Shown: piece after piece, positions 17,244 to 30,313 of the stretch | How the letters are laid out: every line of letters starts with the position of its first letter | How positions within the stretch are numbered: position 1 is the stretch's first letter | Program-made: the position numbers and the translations under genes | Assembly: GCF_026072635.1 (NCBI RefSeq) | Contig: NZ_AP023081.1 | Coordinates: 4,398,501-4,462,500 of the forward strand | Source of the DNA: Pseudomonas solani | GTDB taxonomy: Bacteria > Pseudomonadota > Gammaproteobacteria > Pseudomonadales > Pseudomonadaceae | Reading direction: 5' to 3' | DNA length: 64,000 nucleotides | Notes under the pieces: generated by a model | Databases searched by the model: none | Told to the model about the DNA's origin: nothing | Seen by the model: only the letters and a program-made list of their open reading frames with translations

Positions 17244-17780
17244 TTACTCGGCAGAGTTTGCGTCAGTGGCACAGCCGGGTTGGCCGGCAGCGTATTTAAG
17301 GCTCGGGTCGACCAGTGCATCGAAGCGCTTGAGCGCCTCGGAACCGATCAGAAGCGGGTATTGGAAAGCACTACGGTCGGTGAGGTTCACTTCGATCGTG
17401 CGCAGGGCGCTGCCCATGCAGATATCGAGTTCGATCACCGGGCGCGCGGTGTAGGTCTTGTCTTCATCCGGATCGTAGTCGCCGGCGCGGCGCTTGATCT
17501 TGCTGATACGTGCCAGCGGCCGCTCGATGGGGTGCGCATGGGCGTCGTCGATGGCCAGGTAGAAGCGCACCCAGGTCTCGCCATCACGCTTGAAGCGCTT
17601 GATGTCGCGGGCACTGAGGGAGGCTGTCTTGGCGCCGGTGTCGAGCTTGGCGGCGACCACCAGGTCGAGGCCGTCAAGACGGGCGTATTCGTTCAGGCCA
17701 TAGATGGTCTTGTCGGCGGCGAGGCTGAGGCCTGGCAGTGCTAGCAGGCATATGAGCAATGCGAAGGGCTTGAGAGTCAT
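17244..17780 (-). CDS. Retropepsin-like (RimB/ATP-dependent Zn protease family) exported protein
   Basis: A 178-residue protein with a signal peptide (MTLKPFALLICLLALPGLSLA). The conserved block VVAAKLDTGAKTASLSA near residue 42 carries the single Asp of the D-T-G-A motif of retropepsin-like aspartic proteases (Pfam PF05618), which work as dimers; the downstream block RPVIELDI and LLIGSEALK also fit. The start at 17780 was chosen because it gives the signal peptide; a longer frame upstream codes unlikely residues. First gene of the operon with the 7TM and ATP-grasp proteins. Likely acts in the periplasm; substrate unknown. Confidence 0.83.
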   Translation of the reverse strand: MTLKPFALLICLLALPGLSLAADKTIYGLNEYARLDGLDLVVAAKLDTGAKTASLSARDIKRFKRDGETWVRFYLAIDDAHAHPIERPLARISKIKRRAGDYDPDEDKTYTARPVIELDICMGSALRTIEVNLTDRSAFQYPLLIGSEALKRFDALVDPSLKYAAGQPGCATDANSAE

Positions 17781-17979
17781 GAGTCCTTGGGTAGCGTTCG
17801 AGATGCTGATGCCCGATGCCTGGCCTGATGGCCTCGGCGCCTGGCGTACGAGTCTAGCAGCGCCCCGCCAGGCGCATGAGCGGCGCATTCTAACACGCAG
17901 GTTTTCCGGGGCGACAGACGCTTATGGCGCTTTGTTAAGGCTGTGACGGGTTCAAATGAATTTTTTGCGATCTACGACG

Positions 17980-18064
17980 ATTGTCGACAATGGCTGTGTT
18001 TTGGTTTGACTGAACCGCTTATCGGCGTTAATTTTGCGGGGTGATTTTTCAATGTGTCGACAAT
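17980..18064. promoter_or_regulatory. Candidate GntR (PrpR-type) operator pair upstream of the prp operon
   Basis: A perfect 12-bp palindrome ATTGTCGACAAT at 17980-17991 is repeated in part as TGTCGACAAT at 18055-18064, next to the start of the GntR-family gene. Both fit the t-n-GT-nn-AC-n-a pattern of FadR-subfamily operators. The spacing of about 75 bp would allow repression by blocking or looping across the promoter. Autoregulation is an inference. Confidence 0.6.
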
Positions 18065-18065
18065 C

Positions 18066-18791
18066 ATGCTTGATGCAGCAGAAGCACCCGTCACCCAGGC
18101 CGAAGACTCGGAAACCCTCTCCGAGCACGTCTTCCGGCGCATCCAGGCGGCCATCGTCAAGGGCGAGATCGCGCCCGGCAGCAAGATCTCCGAGCCGGAG
18201 CTGGCCCGCGCCTATGGCATCAGCCGAGGCCCGCTGCGCGAGGCGATCCACCGTCTGGAAGGGCAGAAGCTGCTGGTTCGCGTGCCCCACGTCGGTGCGC
18301 GGGTGGTGTCCCTCAGCCATGCCGAGCTGATCGAACTCTACGAAATCCGCGAATCCCTCGAGGGCATGGCCTGCCGCCTCGCCGCCGAGCGCATGACCCA
18401 GGCGGAGATCGACGATCTGCGCGCCGTGCTGGAGACCCACGAGCGCGACGCTGCCTTCCAGGCCGGCGTCGGCTACTACCAGCAGGAAGGCGACTTCGAC
18501 TTCCACTACCGGATCATCCAGGGCAGTGGCAACCAGACGCTGACCCGCATGCTCTGCGGCGAGCTCTACCAGCTCGTGCGCATGTACCGCCTGCAGTTTT
18601 CCAGCGTGCCCAACCGGCCGCGCCAGGCCTTCGCCGAGCACCACCGAATTCTCGATGCCATCGCCGACCGTGACGGCGAACTGGCCGAGCTGCTGATGCG
18701 CCGTCACATCGGTGCTTCCAAGCGCAACATCGAGCGCCACTACCAGGGCGCCGTCGCCAAACTCCCAGAAGATCAACGAGGTGAGTCATGA
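18066..18791 (+). CDS. GntR/FadR-family regulator of the methylcitrate operon
   Basis: A 241-residue regulator with an N-terminal winged helix (SEHVFRRIQAAIVKGEIAPG, then SEPELARAYGISRGPLREAIHRLEG) and a C-terminal all-helical FCD effector domain from about residue 95 (ELIELYEIRESLEGMACRLAAE; conserved metal-binding histidines in FHYRIIQGSGN and EHHRILDAI). It is the first gene of the prp cluster and overlaps prpB by ATGA. The ATG at 18066 is preferred because the palindrome lies just upstream; a GTG at 18054 would add four residues. It probably represses the operon until a methylcitrate-cycle intermediate binds. Confidence 0.85.
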   Translation: MLDAAEAPVTQAEDSETLSEHVFRRIQAAIVKGEIAPGSKISEPELARAYGISRGPLREAIHRLEGQKLLVRVPHVGARVVSLSHAELIELYEIRESLEGMACRLAAERMTQAEIDDLRAVLETHERDAAFQAGVGYYQQEGDFDFHYRIIQGSGNQTLTRMLCGELYQLVRMYRLQFSSVPNRPRQAFAEHHRILDAIADRDGELAELLMRRHIGASKRNIERHYQGAVAKLPEDQRGES

Positions 18792-19675
18792 GTCAGAAAT
18801 CCGCCGGCCTGCGCTTCCGCGACGCCATTGCCGAGGAAAGCCCGCTGCAGGTCATCGGCGCCATCAACGCCAACCATGCGCTGTTGGCCAAGCGCGCCGG
18901 CTACAAGGCCATCTACCTCTCCGGTGGCGGCGTAGCGGCGGGCTCCCTGGGCCTGCCGGACCTGGGCATCAATACCCTGGACGACGTGCTCACCGACGTG
19001 CGCCGCATCACCGATGTCTGCGACCTGCCGTTGCTGGTGGACATCGACACGGGCTTCGGCCCGAGCGCCTTCAATATCGAGCGCACCGTCAAGAACCTGA
19101 TCAAGGCCGGCGCCGCCGCCGCCCACATCGAAGACCAGGTCGGCGCCAAGCGCTGCGGCCACCGTCCGGGCAAGGAGATTGTCTCCTGCGAGGAAATGGT
19201 CGACCGCGTGCGTGCCGCCGCCGACGCCAAGACCGACCCGGACTTCTTCCTCATCGCCCGCACCGACGCCATCCAGGCCGAAGGCGTGGACGCCGCCATC
19301 GAGCGCTGCCTGCGCTACGTGGAAGCCGGTGCCGACGGCATCTTCGCCGAGGCCGCCTATGACCTGCCGACCTACCAGCGCTTCGTCGACGCCCTGAAGG
19401 TGCCGGTGCTGGCCAACATCACCGAGTTCGGCGCCACCCCGCTGTTCACCCGCGATGAGCTGGCGTCGGTCGGCGTGGCCATCCAGCTCTACCCGCTGTC
19501 GGCCTTCCGTGCCGCCAACAAGGCCGCCGAAGCCGTCTACACCTCGATCCGCCAGAACGGCCACCAGAAGGACGTGATCGAGCTGATGCAGACCCGCGCG
19601 GAGCTGTACGACCGCATTGGCTACCACGCCTTCGAGCAGAAGCTCGATGCGCTGTTCGCCGCCGGCAAGAAGTGA
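18788..19675 (+). CDS. prpB: 2-methylisocitrate lyase
   Basis: The 295-residue enzyme splits 2-methylisocitrate into pyruvate and succinate, the last step of the methylcitrate cycle for propionyl-CoA. The isocitrate-lyase superfamily signature KRCGHRPGKEI with the catalytic Cys is near residue 122, and the Mg-binding DIDTGFG is near residue 85. Length fits PrpB; isocitrate lyases are much longer. Translationally coupled to the regulator gene. Confidence 0.96.
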   Translation: MSQKSAGLRFRDAIAEESPLQVIGAINANHALLAKRAGYKAIYLSGGGVAAGSLGLPDLGINTLDDVLTDVRRITDVCDLPLLVDIDTGFGPSAFNIERTVKNLIKAGAAAAHIEDQVGAKRCGHRPGKEIVSCEEMVDRVRAAADAKTDPDFFLIARTDAIQAEGVDAAIERCLRYVEAGADGIFAEAAYDLPTYQRFVDALKVPVLANITEFGATPLFTRDELASVGVAIQLYPLSAFRAANKAAEAVYTSIRQNGHQKDVIELMQTRAELYDRIGYHAFEQKLDALFAAGKK

Positions 19676-19771
19676 TCGAGCGGTCGTTCCGGGTGGGCCC
19701 ATGGGCCGCCCGGCGGCCACCGCAGAACAATAAAAGCACCATCATCCGGATCAGATGAGGAGATACATGCG

Positions 19772-20935
19772 ATGAGCGCGACCCCCGAAGCGACCACCCC
19801 CGGCTTCAAGCCGAAGAAATCCGTGGCCCTGAGCGGCACCGCCGCCGGCAACACCGCCCTGTGCACCGTCGGCCGCACCGGCAATGACCTGCACTACCGT
19901 GGCTATGACGTGCTGGACTTCGCCAACCGCTGCGAATTCGAAGAGATCGCCCACCTGCTGGTACACGGCAAGCTGCCCAACGTGGCCGAGCTGGCCGGCT
20001 ACAAGGCCAAGCTCAAGGCCCTGCGCGGTCTGCCGGCGGCGCTGAAAGCCGCCCTGGAACAACTGCCGCCGTCGGCCCACCCGATGGATGTGATGCGCAC
20101 CGCCGTGTCGGTGCTCGGCTGTGTGTCGCCCGAGAAGGACGACCATAACCACCCCGGCGCCCGCGACATCGCCGACAAGCTGATGGCGTCCCTGGGCTCG
20201 GCCTTGCTGTACTGGTACCACTTCAGCCACAACGGCAAACGCATCGAGGTGGAAACCGACGATGACTCCATCGGCGGCCATTTCCTCCACCTGTTGCACG
20301 GCGAAAAGCCCCGCGAGTCCTGGGTGCGCGCCATGCATACCTCGCTGAACCTGTATGCCGAGCATGAATTCAACGCCTCCACCTTCACCTCGCGGGTGAT
20401 CGCCGGCACCGGTTCCGACATGCATTCCTGCATCGCCGGCGCCATCGGCGCGCTGCGTGGCCCGAAACACGGTGGCGCCAACGAAGTGGCCTTCGAGATC
20501 CAGAAACGCTACGACAACGCGGACGAAGCCGAGGCCGATATCCGCGCCCGCGTGGAGAAGAAGGAAGTGGTCATCGGCTTCGGCCACCCGGTCTACACCG
20601 TGGCCGACCCGCGCAACAAGGTGATCAAGGAAGTGGCGCGCGAGCTGTCCGCCGAGCAGGGCAACAGCAAGATGTTCGACATCGCCGAGCGCCTGGAAAG
20701 CGTGATGTGGGACATCAAGAAGATGTTCCCCAACCTCGATTGGTTCAGCGCCGTCAGCTACCACATGATGGGCGTGCCCACCGCCATGTTCACCCCGCTG
20801 TTCGTGATCGCCCGCACCTCGGGCTGGTCCAGCCACGTCATCGAGCAGCGCATCGACGGCAAGATCATCCGTCCGAGCGCCAACTACACAGGCCCCGAAG
20901 ACCTGAAGTTCGTGCCGCTCAAGGACCGCAAATAA
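19772..20935 (+). CDS. prpC: 2-methylcitrate synthase
   Basis: The 387-residue citrate-synthase-family enzyme condenses propionyl-CoA with oxaloacetate. Conserved catalytic blocks are the His region SHNGKRI...GGHFLHLLHG, ALRGPKHGGANE near residue 228, and VVIGFGHPVYTVADPRNKV near residue 266 with the second catalytic His; the final Arg region follows. The tight link with prpB and acnD sets it apart from gltA. The 96-bp gap after prpB contains a GGGTGGGCCC/GGGCCGCCC hairpin, possibly an mRNA stability element, and GAGGAG ahead of the start. Confidence 0.96.
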   Translation: MSATPEATTPGFKPKKSVALSGTAAGNTALCTVGRTGNDLHYRGYDVLDFANRCEFEEIAHLLVHGKLPNVAELAGYKAKLKALRGLPAALKAALEQLPPSAHPMDVMRTAVSVLGCVSPEKDDHNHPGARDIADKLMASLGSALLYWYHFSHNGKRIEVETDDDSIGGHFLHLLHGEKPRESWVRAMHTSLNLYAEHEFNASTFTSRVIAGTGSDMHSCIAGAIGALRGPKHGGANEVAFEIQKRYDNADEAEADIRARVEKKEVVIGFGHPVYTVADPRNKVIKEVARELSAEQGNSKMFDIAERLESVMWDIKKMFPNLDWFSAVSYHMMGVPTAMFTPLFVIARTSGWSSHVIEQRIDGKIIRPSANYTGPEDLKFVPLKDRK

Positions 20936-20953
20936 CCAATCATGGAAAACACC

Positions 20954-23575
<2,622 letters not shown>

Positions 23576-23585
23576 CGGGAACGCG

Positions 23586-23682
23586 GGGTGGGCGAGGCGA
23601 TGCCCCCTGGGTATCGCTTCGCCCGACCCAATCTGCGCAGCGCTTGCGGCCCTTGGGCTGCATTGAGCGCGGCGATACCCAA
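23586..23682. repeat. REP-like palindrome between acnD and prpF
   Basis: Bases 23586-23629 fold into a stem of about 20 bp (GGGTGGGCGAGGCGATGCCC against GGGTATCGCTTCGCCCGACCC) with a 3-base loop. A third, inverted partial copy GCGATACCCAAC follows at 23672. The placement inside an operon suggests a role in mRNA stability or simply REP insertion. Confidence 0.65.
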
Positions 23683-23704
23683 CAGATTCCAGGATGACGA
23701 AGCC

Positions 23705-24892
23705 ATGGCTCATCTACCCCAAGTGAAAGTCCCCGCCACCTACATCCGTGGCGGCACCAGCAAGGGCGTGTTCTTCCGCCTGCAGGACCTGCCCGAGCCC
23801 TGCCAGGTACCGGGTGCGGCCCGTGACCGGCTGTTCATGCGGGTGATCGGCAGCCCCGATCCCTATGCCGCGCACATCGACGGCATGGGCGGCGCCACCT
23901 CCAGCACCAGCAAATGCGTGATCCTGTCGAAGAGCAGCCAGCCCGGCCACGATGTCGACTACCTCTACGGCCAGGTCTCCATCGACAAGGCCTTCGTCGA
24001 CTGGAGCGGCAACTGCGGCAATCTGTCCACGGCGGCGGGCGCCTTCGCCATTCACGCCGGGCTGGTCGACCCGTCGCGCATTCCGGATAACGGCACCTGC
24101 GTGGTGCGCATCTGGCAGGCGAATATCCAGAAAACCATCATCGCCCACGTGCCGGTCACCAACGGCCAGGTGCAGGAAACCGGCGACTTCGAGCTGGACG
24201 GGGTGACCTTCCCGGCGGCGGAGATCGTGCTGGAGTTCCTCGACCCGTCGGACGACGGCGAGGAGGGCGGCTCGATGTTCCCCACCGGCAACCTGGTTGA
24301 CGACCTCGACGTGCCGGGTGTCGGCACCTTCAAGGCGACCATGATCACCGCCGGCATCCCGACCATCTTCGTCAACGCCCAGGACATCGGCTACACCGGT
24401 GCCGAGCTGCGCGAAGCGATCAATGGCGACCCCGAACAGCTGGCGCGTTTCGAGAAACTGCGCATCGCCGGTGCCCTGCGCATGGGCCTGATCAAGACAC
24501 CGGAGGAAGCCGCGACCCGCCAGCACACGCCGAAGATCGCCTTCGTCGCGCCGGCGAAGAACTACGTCACCTCCAGTGGCAAGGAAGTACAGGCCGGCGA
24601 CATCGACCTGCTGGTGCGCGCGCTGTCCATGGGCAAGTTGCACCACGCGATGATGGGCACTGCCGCCGTCGCCATCGGCACGGCGGCCGCCATTCCCGGC
24701 ACCCTGGTCAACCTCGCGGCCGGCGGCGGTGAGCGCAGCGCCGTGCGCTTCGGCCACCCCTCCGGCACCCTGCGCGTGGGCGCCGAAGCCCGCCAGGTGG
24801 ACGGCCAGTGGCAGGTGACCAAGGCGATCATGAGCCGCAGTGCGCGGATATTGATGGAGGGAGTAGTAAGAGTTCCGGGGGAGGCGCTCTAG
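23705..24892 (+). CDS. prpF: PrpF, aconitate/methylaconitate isomerase
   Basis: A 395-residue protein of the PrpF family (diaminopimelate-epimerase-like fold), which isomerises trans-aconitate or the methylaconitate made by AcnD so that it can be rehydrated to 2-methylisocitrate. Family blocks are TYIRGGTSKGVFF at residue 12, DGMGGATSSTSK near residue 60, and SGNCGNLSTAAGAFA near residue 100 with the proton-transfer Cys/Lys region. Start chosen at ATG 23705; the open frame upstream is repeat sequence. It ends the prp operon. Confidence 0.95.
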   Translation: MAHLPQVKVPATYIRGGTSKGVFFRLQDLPEPCQVPGAARDRLFMRVIGSPDPYAAHIDGMGGATSSTSKCVILSKSSQPGHDVDYLYGQVSIDKAFVDWSGNCGNLSTAAGAFAIHAGLVDPSRIPDNGTCVVRIWQANIQKTIIAHVPVTNGQVQETGDFELDGVTFPAAEIVLEFLDPSDDGEEGGSMFPTGNLVDDLDVPGVGTFKATMITAGIPTIFVNAQDIGYTGAELREAINGDPEQLARFEKLRIAGALRMGLIKTPEEAATRQHTPKIAFVAPAKNYVTSSGKEVQAGDIDLLVRALSMGKLHHAMMGTAAVAIGTAAAIPGTLVNLAAGGGERSAVRFGHPSGTLRVGAEARQVDGQWQVTKAIMSRSARILMEGVVRVPGEAL

Positions 24893-24898
24893 AGCATT

Positions 24899-24994
24899 AG
24901 CTTGAAGCTGGAAGCCTGAAGCTTGAAGTCGAATGCTTTCCAGCTTCCAGCTTCCAGCTTCCAGCTTCCAGCTTCCAGCTTCCAGCTTCCAGCT
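24899..24994. repeat. Tandem heptamer repeat with inverted arm after prpF
   Basis: CCAGCTT is repeated head to tail from 24940 to 24994, seven complete copies plus six bases. Just upstream, 24899-24928 holds AAGCTGGAAGC and GAAGCTTGAAG in the opposite sense, so the transcript can form a long imperfect hairpin that could end prp transcription or stop read-through from ppsR. Copy number in such arrays varies between strains. Confidence 0.85.
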
Positions 24995-25001
24995 AAAAGA
25001 C

Positions 25002-25820
25002 TTACTTGAGCCTCCGCTCCACGCCTTTCTCCACGAGAATCTTCGCCGAGATCTCTTCCACCGAGAAATGGGTGGAGTTGATGTAGGCGATGTTTTCCCG
25101 GCGGAACAGGTTTTCCACTTCGCGGACCTCGAACTCGCACTGGGCGAAGCTGGCGTAGCGGCTGTTGGGCTTGCGCTCGTGGCGGATCGCGGTGAGGCGG
25201 TCCGGGTCGATGGTCAGGCCGAATAGCTTGTCCTTGTACTTCTTCAGGGCGGCCGGCAGTTGCAGGCGCTCCATGTCCTCTTCGGTCAGCGGATAGTTTG
25301 CGGCACGAATTCCGTATTGCATTGCCATATACAGGCAGGTGGGCGTTTTGCCGCAGCGGGACACGCCGACGAGAATCAGGTCGGCCTTGTCGTAGTAATG
25401 GGTGCGGGCGCCGTCGTCGTTGTCGAGGGCGAAGTTCACCGCCTCGATGCGCTCCATGTAATTGGCGCTGTGGGCGATGGAATGCGACTTGCCCACCGAG
25501 TAGGAAGAATGCGACGTAAGTTCCTGTTCCAGCGGGGAAAGGAAGGTCGAGAAGATGTCGATCATGAACCCGTTGGACGTCGCGAGAATGTCACGGATTT
25601 CCTGGTTGACGATGGTGTCGAAGATGATGGGCCGGGCCCCGTCTGCCTCGGCAGCTATATTGATTTGCTGTACCATGGCGCGCGCTTTTTCGACGCTGTC
25701 TATATAAGGCCGCGTGAGCTTCGCGAAGGTAATGGTCTCGAACTGCGCCAACAGGCTCTGCCCGAGGGTTTCAGCGGTTATGCCGGTACCGTCGGAGATG
25801 AAAAAAGCGGTTCGTTTCAT
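25002..25820 (-). CDS. ppsR: PEP synthase regulatory protein (kinase/pyrophosphorylase)
   Basis: The 272-residue DUF299-family enzyme inactivates PEP synthase by ADP-dependent phosphorylation of a Thr and reactivates it by Pi-dependent pyrophosphorolysis. The P-loop-like VGVSRCGKTPTCLYMA is near residue 152, and the N-terminus begins RTAFFISDGTGITAE as in the family. It diverges from ppsA across 158 bp, its usual partner arrangement. Confidence 0.95.
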   Translation of the reverse strand: MKRTAFFISDGTGITAETLGQSLLAQFETITFAKLTRPYIDSVEKARAMVQQINIAAEADGARPIIFDTIVNQEIRDILATSNGFMIDIFSTFLSPLEQELTSHSSYSVGKSHSIAHSANYMERIEAVNFALDNDDGARTHYYDKADLILVGVSRCGKTPTCLYMAMQYGIRAANYPLTEEDMERLQLPAALKKYKDKLFGLTIDPDRLTAIRHERKPNSRYASFAQCEFEVREVENLFRRENIAYINSTHFSVEEISAKILVEKGVERRLK

Positions 25821-25978
25821 GCGCCAAAGGCCTTAAGTCGGGATCGATTCTTGGCTATCATAGGCCCGTTTTTGCTGGCCCATCGCCGGCCTGCATTGTG
25901 ACTTATTTTTCCGGCCTCGCGCCAGAACGCTGCGGACCACTCCGCATGAGCTTATCCAACAGATAGTGGAGATTCCCC

Positions 25979-28348
<2,370 letters not shown>

Positions 28349-28370
28349 CCCTTTAACCGCAACCAGAAGA

Positions 28371-28397
28371 AGGGCGGGCTGCAAACCCGCCCTTTTT
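28371..28397 (+). terminator. Intrinsic terminator of ppsA
   Basis: Perfect hairpin AGGGCGGG/CCCGCCCT with a GCAAA-type loop (CTGCAAA), followed by T5. Confidence 0.88.
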
Positions 28398-28413
28398 CAT
28401 GCAAGTAGCATTC

Positions 28414-29397
28414 ATGCAAAGCAGCAGTGATCTATTCCCCGTCGCGCTGATCAGCGCGGAACTCCGTGGCGACATCACGGAGGACGTCTATCGCCTCAAG
28501 CCTGGCAACAGCCCCGACTCCAGCGTCGAACTGGTCCTCACCCGCCTGGGCCTGGTCGGCCATGAGGAGCAGCGCGGCGTGCCCGTGGTGCTCCTGCACG
28601 GCAGCTTCTCCAACCGTCGCTTCTGGTATTCGCCCAAGTGCCTGGGGCTCGGCCCGCACCTGGCCCGCGCCGGCTTCGATGTGTGGATCGCCGAGATGCG
28701 TGGCCACGGCCTGTCGCCGCGCAACCAGGATTATCGGCGAAACCGCGTCGCCGACTATGCCCGCTACGACCTGCCGGCCATCGCCGCCTTCGTCCGCGAA
28801 CAGGCAGGCCAGGTGCCCCACTGGATCGGTCATTCGCTCGGTGGCATCACCCTCGCGGCCGCCCTGGGCGGGCATTACTTGGGCGAGGAAGAGGCCGCCT
28901 CCGTGGCGCTGTTCGGCAGCCAGATCAGCCGTGTCTACTGGCCGTTGAAAGTGCCGCCGGTGGAGTGGGGCGGGCGCTTCCTGCTCAAGCGCCTGGCGGT
29001 GCTTTCCGGCCCCGGCCTCAAGCGCGGGCCCGAGGACGAACCCATCGGCATCGGCCTGGAAAGCCTGCGCTGGCACGGCCTGTTCGGCCGTTTCGGCGAT
29101 GCCGAGCGTGACTGGTGGAAAGGCCTTGCCGAAGTGCGCGTGCCGGTGCTGGCGGTGGGTGCCGCCGGTGACCTGCAGGACCCGGCCTGGGCCTGCCGCA
29201 AGCTGCTGGAACAGTTCGGCAGCGAGACGCGGCAGTTCCTCTGCCTGTCCCGCGAGAACGGCTTCGCCGATGACTACGGCCATATCGAGATGCTGGTCAG
29301 CAAGCACGCCCAGCAGGAAGTCTGGCCGCTGGTGGAGCACTGGCTCGACCGCCTGGAGATCCCCGGCTCGTTCGGCCAGGCGGTTCCCGCCGCCTGA
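28414..29397 (+). CDS. Alpha/beta-hydrolase (esterase/lipase-like)
   Basis: A 327-residue alpha/beta-hydrolase. The oxyanion-hole HG is in VVLLHGSFSNRRFW near residue 62, the nucleophile elbow GHSLGG near residue 143, and the catalytic His is in DYGHIEML near residue 292. There is no signal peptide. Start at 28414 is preferred; the in-frame ATG at 28399 sits directly on the T-tract of the ppsA terminator. PAO1 has an equivalent between ppsA and rraA. Substrate unknown. Confidence 0.82.
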   Translation: MQSSSDLFPVALISAELRGDITEDVYRLKPGNSPDSSVELVLTRLGLVGHEEQRGVPVVLLHGSFSNRRFWYSPKCLGLGPHLARAGFDVWIAEMRGHGLSPRNQDYRRNRVADYARYDLPAIAAFVREQAGQVPHWIGHSLGGITLAAALGGHYLGEEEAASVALFGSQISRVYWPLKVPPVEWGGRFLLKRLAVLSGPGLKRGPEDEPIGIGLESLRWHGLFGRFGDAERDWWKGLAEVRVPVLAVGAAGDLQDPAWACRKLLEQFGSETRQFLCLSRENGFADDYGHIEMLVSKHAQQEVWPLVEHWLDRLEIPGSFGQAVPAA

Positions 29398-29482
29398 CCG
29401 CCGCGCCTTTTGCCGGAAGCCCCATTCCAGGGGCTCCGGTGCTGTGCTAAAGATGCAGGGCCGCATCGATTCCGGAGGGCGC

Positions 29483-29782
29483 ATGTTCATTGCGCTGGAG
29501 CGTCTGATCAATCTGCAGGATGGCTATCGCGGAACCTTTCAGGTGCAGGGACGGCAACTGCTGCTGATCGTCGTTGATCAGCAGGCGATCCTCCTGGAAA
29601 ACCGCTGCCCGCACCGTGGCGCGCCCTTGCACAACGGTACGCTCGAAGGTAGGGTGCTGCGCTGTTCCCGCCACGGGATCGCCTTCGATCTGGACAGTGG
29701 TCGCGCCCTCGATGCGGCCTGTTCGCCGCTGCTTCGGCTGACGCTGACTTATGACGGTGATCGTGTCGGCCTCGACCTGTAA
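29483..29782 (+). CDS. Small Rieske [2Fe-2S] ferredoxin-like protein
   Basis: A 99-residue protein with the Rieske cluster motif: CPHRG at about residue 42 and CSRHG at about residue 61, i.e. C-x-H and C-x2-H separated by the usual 15-17 residues. The start has CGGAGGG 5 bases upstream. It stands alone in sequence, without an oxygenase, between the hydrolase gene (85 bases) and rraA (20 bases), so it may be co-transcribed with rraA. Stand-alone Rieske proteins of this size act as electron carriers or as NirD-like subunits; no partner is apparent here. Confidence 0.85.
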   Translation: MFIALERLINLQDGYRGTFQVQGRQLLLIVVDQQAILLENRCPHRGAPLHNGTLEGRVLRCSRHGIAFDLDSGRALDAACSPLLRLTLTYDGDRVGLDL

Positions 29783-29802
29783 ATCCATCAAGGAGCCTTG
29801 CC

Positions 29803-30291
29803 ATGCAATACGTCACCCCTGATCTGTGTGATGCCTATCCGGACCTGGTGCAGGTCGTCGAGCCGATGTTCAGCAATTTCGGCGGCCGCGATTCCTTCGG
29901 TGGCGAAATCGTCACCATCAAGTGCTTCGAAGACAACTCGCTGGTCAAGGAACAGGTCGACCTGCCCGGCCAGGGCAAGGTGCTGGTGGTGGACGGCGGC
30001 GGCTCCCTGCGTCGCGCGCTGCTGGGCGACATGCTGGCCGAGAAGGCGGCGAAGAATGGCTGGGAAGGCATAGTCGTATACGGCTGCATCCGTGACGTCG
30101 ACGTCATCGCCCAGACTGATCTCGGCGTCCAGGCCCTGGCCAGCCATCCGATGAAGACCGACAAGCGCGGCATCGGCGACCTCAACGTGGCTGTGACCTT
30201 CGGCGGCATCACCTTCCGCCCGGGCGAATTCGTCTATGCCGACAACAACGGCATCATCGTCTCCCCGCAAGCCCTGAAAATGCCTGAATGA
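29803..30291 (+). CDS. rraA: RraA-family protein
   Basis: The 162-residue protein matches RraA, which binds RNase E in E. coli and lowers its activity; the same fold includes 4-hydroxy-4-methyl-2-oxoglutarate aldolases. The shared G-D-...-R-D signature is seen as GDMLAEKAAKNGWEGIVVYG followed by CIRDVD at about residues 76-102. Length and the TPDLCDAYPDLVQVVEPMF N-terminus match RraA. Aldolase activity cannot be excluded from sequence. Confidence 0.92.
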   Translation: MQYVTPDLCDAYPDLVQVVEPMFSNFGGRDSFGGEIVTIKCFEDNSLVKEQVDLPGQGKVLVVDGGGSLRRALLGDMLAEKAAKNGWEGIVVYGCIRDVDVIAQTDLGVQALASHPMKTDKRGIGDLNVAVTFGGITFRPGEFVYADNNGIIVSPQALKMPE

Positions 30292-30313
30292 CCGGACGGG
30301 GCGCTCGCTGAGG

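Noticed and set aside
24940..24994. Tandem repeat as a possible CRISPR array
   Set aside because: Units are 7 bp and directly adjoining, with no spacers and no cas genes.
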